From contig CM060202.1 in the NCBI GenBank assembly GCA_030562195.1, forward strand, positions 8,122,001 through 8,186,000: a DNA stretch of 64,000 bases, written 5' to 3'. Under the pieces are notes generated by a model, which was not told the DNA's origin, made no database searches, and was given only the letters and a program-made list of their open reading frames with translations. Shown here piece after piece: positions 56,569 through 64,000 of the stretch. The position numbers and the translations under genes were made by a program. The DNA comes from Nipponacmea schrenckii. Its lineage: Eukaryota; Mollusca; Gastropoda; Lottiidae. How positions within the stretch are numbered: position 1 is the first letter of the stretch; each line of letters starts with the position of its first letter.

Positions 56569-59500
56569 TTAAGATAATTTTTCATAAAATAGTAAAGCCA
56601 GCTGATAACGAATAGTAAAAGCAATAATACTGCAAAATATCTGAAAATATAAAAAATACAATGTGTGAGTTCATATGAACAAACAAACAGATAATAGTTT
56701 ATTAATGATTTGTCAACTCAGCTGCAGATCTGTTCAAACTGTTGAATGAAGGGAAATGTCCATATCAAAAAGGATTGTGATCCAATATATCAAATGATTA
56801 GAATTGAATATTAGCATGACCATCTGAAAGCCAAATCAAATTGTATATGAAATGCTAATTAAAATAAAAGATGAGCCAAAACGGAAAATTTGATGGAATG
56901 AACTGTGAATAAGTTTTCTCAATCTGAAGCCTTGATTCGGAAGTGAATGATTCTTATCATAAAATAGGGAAATATATAATAAAAGAATGATATACTTACT
57001 TGGAATACCAATAGTATAGAGACTAGAGTTCTTTCATGTAAGGGACCTAGATATCTGATAGCAAGATTTATCAAAGTCAAATTATTACATTCCATAAATT
57101 CCTCATTATTATCTATAATTTTTATACACCCTACTAGTCTATAGATATTTATTATTAACTTTCCTATCATACTCAATTCTTTGTATTTAAATTTCGTTGT
57201 ACTCAATTCCAATTTGTCTGTTTTAGCATTAAATCTGAAAAATAATCCAAGTTGTGAATGAAATGATTTATGTAAGTCCAATGTCATATGTTTCGTGTGA
57301 TGCTACTTGGTAACTGGTCATACATCCTTTATCATGTAAGGCAATAACATGTTAATACATGGCTTACCACTAATCAAATAACACAATTTGGAAATAATGA
57401 GTAAATAACTAAGGAGTGAGCAATGAGGCAAATTTTTCAGCATCTTAGTCTGTTCCTTTTTGACTTTCAGTTGTAAAAGGATCTTAAAAGCAGTACAGGT
57501 AAATAGAGTTGAATCAACATTCAACATCAGAATTGACTACTAAAACTCATGTAAACCTCAGATTGAAAAATCAAGCCCTTCATACCAGCTATTCTGCCTA
57601 AGTCTCTGTATCCAAAACTTCAATCAACAACATGAGCTTACTCTTGTTAATCAACAAAACAAACTATGTTTCTTGTTAGACATTTTAAGACAAAAATCAT
57701 TATGTATACAAATGGCTATTTATTGTAAGTGAGAACGTTACCAGTATGTGTAATGAAACAAAAGAATAAATAGAAGTCTATATCCATAATAATTGTTGTC
57801 TCTTAAAACTTAACTATGTTTCAGCTTCAACTCACCTTGGTAATCTATGTCTAGGACATGGTACAATTTTAAACAACTGAGGTACAGAATAAATAAAATT
57901 TAAAATTTGAGGAATAAAAAACAACAACATAGTTTTACTGAAATGTCCCAGTATTGCTACTACAGCAAACGTCATTCCAGAAAAATAACAAAATGTATCA
58001 CCAACAAACACTTGAGAAGGGTACCTGCAAAATTGAAAAAAATTATAATCAGTACAAAATATTACTCAAATTTGCATGAAAGGGTCAAATTTTGGGATTA
58101 AAATTATGTAAACTACACCAAATCTAGACAAATGTGTCCACAAAATTATCTCGTCAAAGTTTTAACTTAAAAATCCTGCCAATATTATTTTACGCAAATT
58201 CTAATTAATGGCAAAGGTATATTCCCATAAAATACGGAAACTGAAACTTCTTCGAATGATATTCAAATAATTTACTCACCAATTATAATATAATAAAGCT
58301 GATGTTACACTAATAAATGGCATAATAAAATAACTGGAAAACATATGAGCATCTCGTTGTTCCCCTACAATATTGAAAATGATATTCAAGAAACACAAGA
58401 AGCAATTTCAATTAAACCTCTTTGCTGTAGCTTTATAGCAGTCACATTGAAGGGTATTGCTTTTAAAAGTTTTGGCAATTGTGAGACTTGCAAATCACAG
58501 ATTTCAAAATGCTATATTAAATTTGTATTTTTACCTGAAAGTTCGATGAAATTAAATATTAAAACAGAGCAACCAATGACCCATGACTGTCCAACTTCTA
58601 AGCCATTTACACCAGCCAATATATTGATAGCATTGGTACAGAACACAGATAGCATACCCATGTACACATAATATAAACAACCTATAAATACACACACATT
58701 TTATATTTTATAACTTAACTGTATACAGAACACAGCTATCATACCGATATACACATAATATAAACAACCTATTAATACACACATTTTATAAATAACTTAA
58801 CTATATACATGACACAGCTAGCATACCCATATACACATAATATATACAACCTATCAATATACACACATTTTATATTTTATAACTTAACTGTACACAGAAC
58901 ACAGCTAATGTACTCATAGATACATAGTGTAAACAACCTATAAATATACACACATTTTATAAATAACTTAACTATATACATAATACAGCTAGGATAACAA
59001 TATACACAAAGTATTAAAAAATGTACAAAAATATATTATAGTAACTATGTAATGGCATAATAAAAATACCACCTGACAGACTATAAATAACACAGGTATA
59101 AGATAATTGTTATCCAGTTGAATGTCACTGATTGTTAAAATTCATGAAATGAAATCAGATATATATTTAACTATTGACATATACATACCTAAATTAAGAT
59201 CATAACCTAATAAACCTCGCAATGGTTGAGGAACAATGATAGTAGTAGAGTTAAAATTAACAAAATAAACCATTAATAAAGGCAACGATGATATTGTTGG
59301 CAGTAGAAGTTTATGACGCCATCTTAAATCTAACACATCATCAGCGAAACCAAGAAATACCATACAACATATTGATAATAAGGCGGCTAGATATTCCACA
59401 TACTGAAATGAAAATTCTAACCATATAAGCAAAAATATCTTTTTATTTCTTCATTACTTTTATGAGAATTGAAAGAGCAGCCTCAAAATAGTAATGATAG

Positions 59501-60453
59501 TATTAGAAATTCTTTGCATTGATAAAAATATAAAAATGAGCACACATTATGTCTCCATAATCTGTTATAGAGGAAACTTTTCAGCCTAGAAGACAGTACT
59601 ATTTTGATACTGCTATTCCTATTCTCTTAAAAAACTTCTTGCTTATTGTTTAATCTACTGAATTGATCTTCTCTCGAATCATAGTATCATTTCTACTTCT
59701 TATATTCATTCTCATATTACAAATTTTAAATGAATATTTTCAATTCCATACCATTCGCTTAGAATGCCTTTGAGTCAATAAGGTCTGATGATCTTAAATA
59801 TGCAAATAAGCAGATATTTCTACATACATTCATGATGAATTCTTTGAGAAGCTTATCATAATCTCACCTCATGATAGGGAAATTTCTCAGTACCAGTTGA
59901 TAAATGTTTATAAAATGGAATTGGTATAAATAGAAACAGAATGATTAAAAATACAGCGCCACAAACTACACCTAATGCTTCTGGGCTAAAATACATAAAA
60001 AAGTACTGATAAATAGGCTTAAAATTTATAAAATATCTCGTAAGATCAATTATTATTAAACTATTTAAAAAAACATAATGTATTCTGACACACATGTTAA
60101 TTAACAGACAGTATGATCAATATTAAAGTAGGTAAGCTTTTCCATTTACATGTAGGTCTATTACAAATTTCAGAAAAAAAAACATGGGCTACTTTCTCAT
60201 TCCAATAAGCAGATTATCAGAAAACATCCAATTAGTTCCACACTCACACTTAAATTGGCCCAAAAGGCTTGTGGAAATAGATGATGCAAACTTACACTTT
60301 TTGTTTGGATGTTTTACTCATATCAATTCCGAACAGTTTAGCTTCAATAAACATTGGTTTAAATTTCGGAATTATGTTGAAACAGAGCAGGAAGCCTAGG
60401 AATGACATTCCTGCATTAATCAAGAGGGTTGTCTTTGTCTCTACTCCCTCCAT
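56569..60453 (-). CDS. DPAGT1: UDP-GlcNAc:dolichyl-phosphate GlcNAc-1-phosphotransferase (DPAGT1/ALG7)
   Basis: Eight coding exons: 60296-60453, 59868-59985, 59189-59402, 58535-58681, 58280-58364, 57836-58024, 57000-57234, 56569-56640. Total 1218 nt, 405 residues (human 408), all phases consistent. The protein is a multi-spanning ER membrane enzyme that transfers GlcNAc-1-phosphate to dolichyl phosphate, the first committed step of N-glycan precursor synthesis and the target of tunicamycin. Hallmarks: [13 protein letters not shown], the acidic motif [14 protein letters not shown] (Asp113, Asp114), [34 protein letters not shown] and PCPRHRLPR. The short last exon ([20 protein letters not shown]) matches the usual C-terminus. 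Reading through the exon 7 donor gives a longer false end. The start [15 protein letters not shown] precedes the first membrane segment. The intron before exon 4 holds a tandem array copied from that exon's 5' edge. Confidence 0.96.
58641..59030 (-). repeat. Tandem array derived from the 5' edge of DPAGT1 exon 4
   Basis: Units of 82-87 bp start (plus coordinates) near 58641 (the true exon), 58728, 58810, 58897 and 58981. On the minus strand each has a pyrimidine/AT tract, an AG acceptor, and about 40 nt copied from the exon. The first three intronic copies still read [21 protein letters not shown] and [11 protein letters not shown] in the exon's frame; the fourth is decayed. Confidence 0.85.
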
Positions 60454-63400
60454 GTTGCAAATTTATGTTACAACCTCTGAAAACATTACACGAATCATCA
60501 AATGTCAGCCATGTCTCATCGCGCGAGATATTTGGAGAAATTGCGATATGTACCTACTGTCTTATAACAACCGACTAAATGATATGCGGTAAATGGATAA
60601 CTAAGAAAAAGTAAATTCAACTTCAGATGACTTATTCAAGCCCAAATTACATAGTAAGTGCCATTCAGACTTTCCTAAGAGTTAAATGTACGAATTCACA
60701 TAATTTGTCGAAAATCTTAAGAAGGAATTTTAGTATTTTCTTTTGCAAATGGGAATACAATTGTCCGAAAGTGTCTGTTGTTGCACACGGACACTGACGT
60801 GATGGTGACAGAGACACTGACGATAGGGACACTGGACTAACACTCTAACCCCAGAGTTATTCCTTAGAACATGTAGAACCTGGGCTGCAAAAAAAAAAAT
60901 TAAACACCAAGGGGATTTGATTTTGTTTTATAGCTCATTCATATTGAAGTATGAGCATCTCAGGTCCTTGATCCACCCTAATTTGTTATGACTTGTTAGT
61001 TGTTTATGTTGTTATGGCTATGCCTTTCTCTGTCTTTCTCTGTTTTGATATACCAAACACAAAACAAGAAAAAGATTTTGGTTATTTATTCCTCAGTTGG
61101 ATCTTATCTTAGAAGCATAACTTATTGAAGATTAAAAACTGTGTTATTTGATGACATCATGAAAATTGTATAAATGTTATTTATATCAAATGGGAGAGTT
61201 GAAAATAGATCTACTCTAGTAGGCTATCGGTTAGAAGGCACAAAATAAAGAACGAACTAAAGTCTTTACAGGACAGGGGCATTATTCTCAAAAACTCAAT
61301 TAATTTACAATCCAGATATTTAGAAACGAAAGCTGATTGGATATTAAAAGTAAAGTTTTATCGAATTTAATGATTGACCAATCAGATCAGTCTTAATCAT
61401 CATATTAGGATAAGGTTGAATTTTGAAGCAAAAGGCACCTGCAAGGAACAGTTAGAAATAGAAGAATTTTATCTTTGTGTGAAATGAGTAATTAAAGAAT
61501 AATAAGATTATTGATTAAACAGTAACTGACCAATACTGACCCATGTTTTTATCTCTGACCATCACATCTTGGCTAATTATAGTGGTACCGAATTCTTCCA
61601 ATTTTAACTTCCAATATTCTGACATTTCTCATCATTGATTTTCTAAGTGTTTGTACATTTCTAGCCTTTCTCTATTATTGCTGGACGAAATAACACTTCA
61701 ATCTTTTTCATTTTGATTTTGATTAAATGTCTGTGAAAAGATTCAGTTTGAATTTCAATTTTGTTAAAAGGATTATTTGGTTTGATCTAGAAGACTGAAT
61801 ATATGCCTATTTGTAATCTTAAATATTATAAGTTTGTATATTTGGACCAGCAAGCCAATTTATCTTTCTTGTTGAAATAGTAATGTTGTGTGACATTGTA
61901 TTACCAGTAGTATAAACATTACATTGTTAGTTGATCTTGGGTCATTGCTGAATATTTATGTATAATCTTATTGAAGGTAAGTTATTATTACTCATATAAT
62001 GCCATATAAAAATAAAAAGTTGGTTAGCATCCTTTTCTTCTCCATTTTCAGGGGAGGGCGGGAGGTTTTTTTTTTTTTTTTTTACAAATAACACATGTCA
62101 TGAACGATCATGTTGACATCTAATTACGGAATTGCGCATGCGCAGATACTAAAGTTTCGTTTCATATATACAGTAAGTTTTTTTAAGGCTTTGATACAGT
62201 TTTATGGCTTCCTGGATGGATAGTAGATAACACAATGAAAGAAAATATCGACTTATCCGTTTTTATAATGCTTCCGGCGATTTTTTAAATGATTTTTTGC
62301 AAATAAAAATTTTTTGAGGCGGAGGGATATTTCAATGGCGGGTGGGGATGCTAACCAGCTTTTTTTTTTATGGCCTAATAGATATATTCCTCTCTGGTTC
62401 CTGTAACTCAACAGAAACTGTACAAGAATCATGACAAATAATATTTAAAATAGAGAGACCATAGGATTCTTGTTTTCTAGAATAACAAAGATACTACAAG
62501 AATCAGTAGGATGAGATTACTAATCCTTTTTTGATAACATAATATTGTCTTAGACAATTTGTTATAAAACTATTCTGCTATATTGATTCTTTCCATTCGA
62601 CTTCATGGACAATTGACTTTGTCTATTTATCATATTGGATTCTCAGTTCGTATTTTATTTACTCAGAGATTGAAACAAGTAGTTGATTTACTCAACATTT
62701 GATTTTCTGGGCAATTTAAGAAGTGGTATTACTCAGCAGTTGACTTTCTCAGCAGTTGTATTACTCATCAATTGAATTACTCAGCAGTTGAATTACTCAT
62801 CAGTTGGATTTCTCAGCAGTTGAATAGCTCAGTGTTTAATTACTTATGCTCAACAGCATTTGAATAACCAGTTTCTGATTTAAAAATCAGTACATTTTGT
62901 CATTTCGTTGGTTTACTGGGTAGTTGATTTACTCAGCATTTGATTTACTAATTACTAAGCATTTTACTTACTCAATAGTTTTTTTTTTTAGAATGGATTT
63001 ACTTAAGAATTTATTTACTGAAACATTTGAGCATTTCATTTACTAGGTAGTAAATATATTTAAAAATTGGCTCACAATTTTAGATTTTTTTATCCTCAAA
63101 AGAGCAATCATGGAAAGATTTAACCTAATAAATCATGTTATCTTAATGGCAACTATCAATCAAGAACTAAAGATAAGGTATTGAAAATGTTTCTCTGTAT
63201 TAAACCAGTGTTATCTTTGTGAAAGCAACTTTATCTTGGACTAGAACCAAAGTAGTTTTTTATTATTTGATGTGTTTTTAAAAGAGGATTTTTGAGATAA
63301 ATGTATTACTATAGTTAAAGAGGTGGTTTCTCCTAAATTATTGATTGAACAATTAATATTTAAACGATAATAATTTTTATACTTTATTTATACTGGCACC

Positions 63401-64000
63401 GGTACATAAATTATATTTTTTGGACACTGTAGCAATAAGCGGGAGACACATTCACTAAGGCCCAGACACCTTTTGACCTTAATGCAGAGATGTTGATGCA
63501 TCCGTTAACGTATGAGCAATCTGCAGTCCTGGACATACCAACCCCATATATGTAATCCAGCCAATGAAATACCCTGACATCACTCATTTTTGCTATTTAA
63601 GATCTGTATGCGCAAAAAAATCACACAATTTCTCTCAGCATGTGGTTCGGGAAGTATTTTGCGTATACAGAATATATGAGTATTGGACTGTTTATACTAA
63701 AAATAGAAGAAGGGATTGATTCTCGCTTATGGATTATTCTCTTATGTAACTATGAACAAACGAATCCTGGGCCTTTAACTCATAGATTTTATTTATTTTT
63801 TTTTCAACATTGAGATAGTGCAGTGTAAATATTTGCTATAATAGCTGATTAAAGCTTTCAAAAGAAGGTGTGTCAAGTCCAAATTACAAAAATCATATAG
63901 ATATACAGGAAAATCTTTATTTTTCTCAACTTGTTCTATGAGATGAAGAGTCAATATATAGATGAATATATCCCTTCAATGATAGATAAATATAACAGAG
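60454..64000. other. Region upstream of DPAGT1; no gene recognised
   Basis: The first few hundred bases should hold the DPAGT1 promoter. Beyond that I see AT-rich non-coding DNA with homopolymers (A at about 60889, T at about 62067-62084) and the degenerate short tandem repeat at 62660-63060. No open frame over 60 codons starts in this stretch. Confidence 0.5.
62660..63060. repeat. Degenerate short tandem repeat around ACTCAGCAGTTGAATT
   Basis: The words ACTCAGCAGTTGA, TTACTCAT and TTTCTCAGCAGTTG recur about every 16-18 bp at 62730-62830 and more loosely on either side. It is an old, diverged minisatellite. Confidence 0.6.

Noticed and set aside
56919..57287. Open frame extending past DPAGT1 exon 7 as the protein's C-terminus
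   Set aside because: A consensus donor (CAA|GTAAGT) lies inside it, and a downstream exon at 56569-56640 restores the conserved C-terminus in phase.
60184..60592. Plus-strand open frames of 71 and 103 codons
   Set aside because: They are antisense shadows of DPAGT1 exon 1 and its flanks.
63590..63665. TATA-like CTATTTAAG followed by TCTCTCAGCA as a promoter at the right edge
   Set aside because: The spacing is plausible, but no coding sequence follows inside the window.

Overview
The window looks like nuclear DNA of an invertebrate animal. It is AT-rich, genes are split by introns with GT...AG borders, intergenic DNA is long, and there are many dispersed and tandem repeats. The proteins are ordinary animal housekeeping and signalling proteins. 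The dispersed repeats (one family carries the motif CAAGGGCAATAACTC, another has a tRNA-like head) and the protein matches point to a lophotrochozoan, probably a mollusc. That placement is inference. No prokaryotic operon, CRISPR array, rRNA gene or complete transposase gene was found.

Layout from left to right: (1) the 3' end of an unrecognised plus-strand gene with a helical, ARM/HEAT-like C-terminus (76-1560); (2) a complete, intronless SPAK/OSR1-type kinase on minus (6415-8019); (3) an intronless 14-finger C2H2 protein on minus (9879-12326); (4) a CBL-family E3 ubiquitin ligase on minus, 12 coding exons over 26 kb (17728-44048), with a 12.3 kb first intron holding four different tandem arrays and several mobile-element remnants; (5) TBC1D23 on plus, 16 coding exons (44345-53782), head to head with CBL with start codons 296 bp apart; (6) DPAGT1/ALG7 on minus, 8 coding exons (56569-60453), tail to tail with TBC1D23. 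The last 3.5 kb has no recognisable gene. I built the three spliced genes by hand. Their coding lengths (2022, 2037 and 1218 nt) are exact multiples of three, and the junctions reproduce conserved protein sequence.

The genes do not form one pathway. OSR1-type kinases act in WNK signalling and ion transport, CBL ubiquitinates activated tyrosine kinases, TBC1D23 captures endosome-derived vesicles at the trans-Golgi, and DPAGT1 starts N-glycan synthesis in the ER. CBL and DPAGT1 are also close neighbours on human 11q23.3, so their proximity here may be old linkage.

The most unusual structure is a pair of tandem arrays made from pieces of exon edges. In TBC1D23 the 3' end of exon 5 with its splice donor has been copied about 13 times into the next intron (63-bp unit). 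In DPAGT1 the 5' end of exon 4 with its splice acceptor has been copied about 4-5 times into the preceding intron (82-87-bp unit). Both leave rows of relic splice sites beside the true one.
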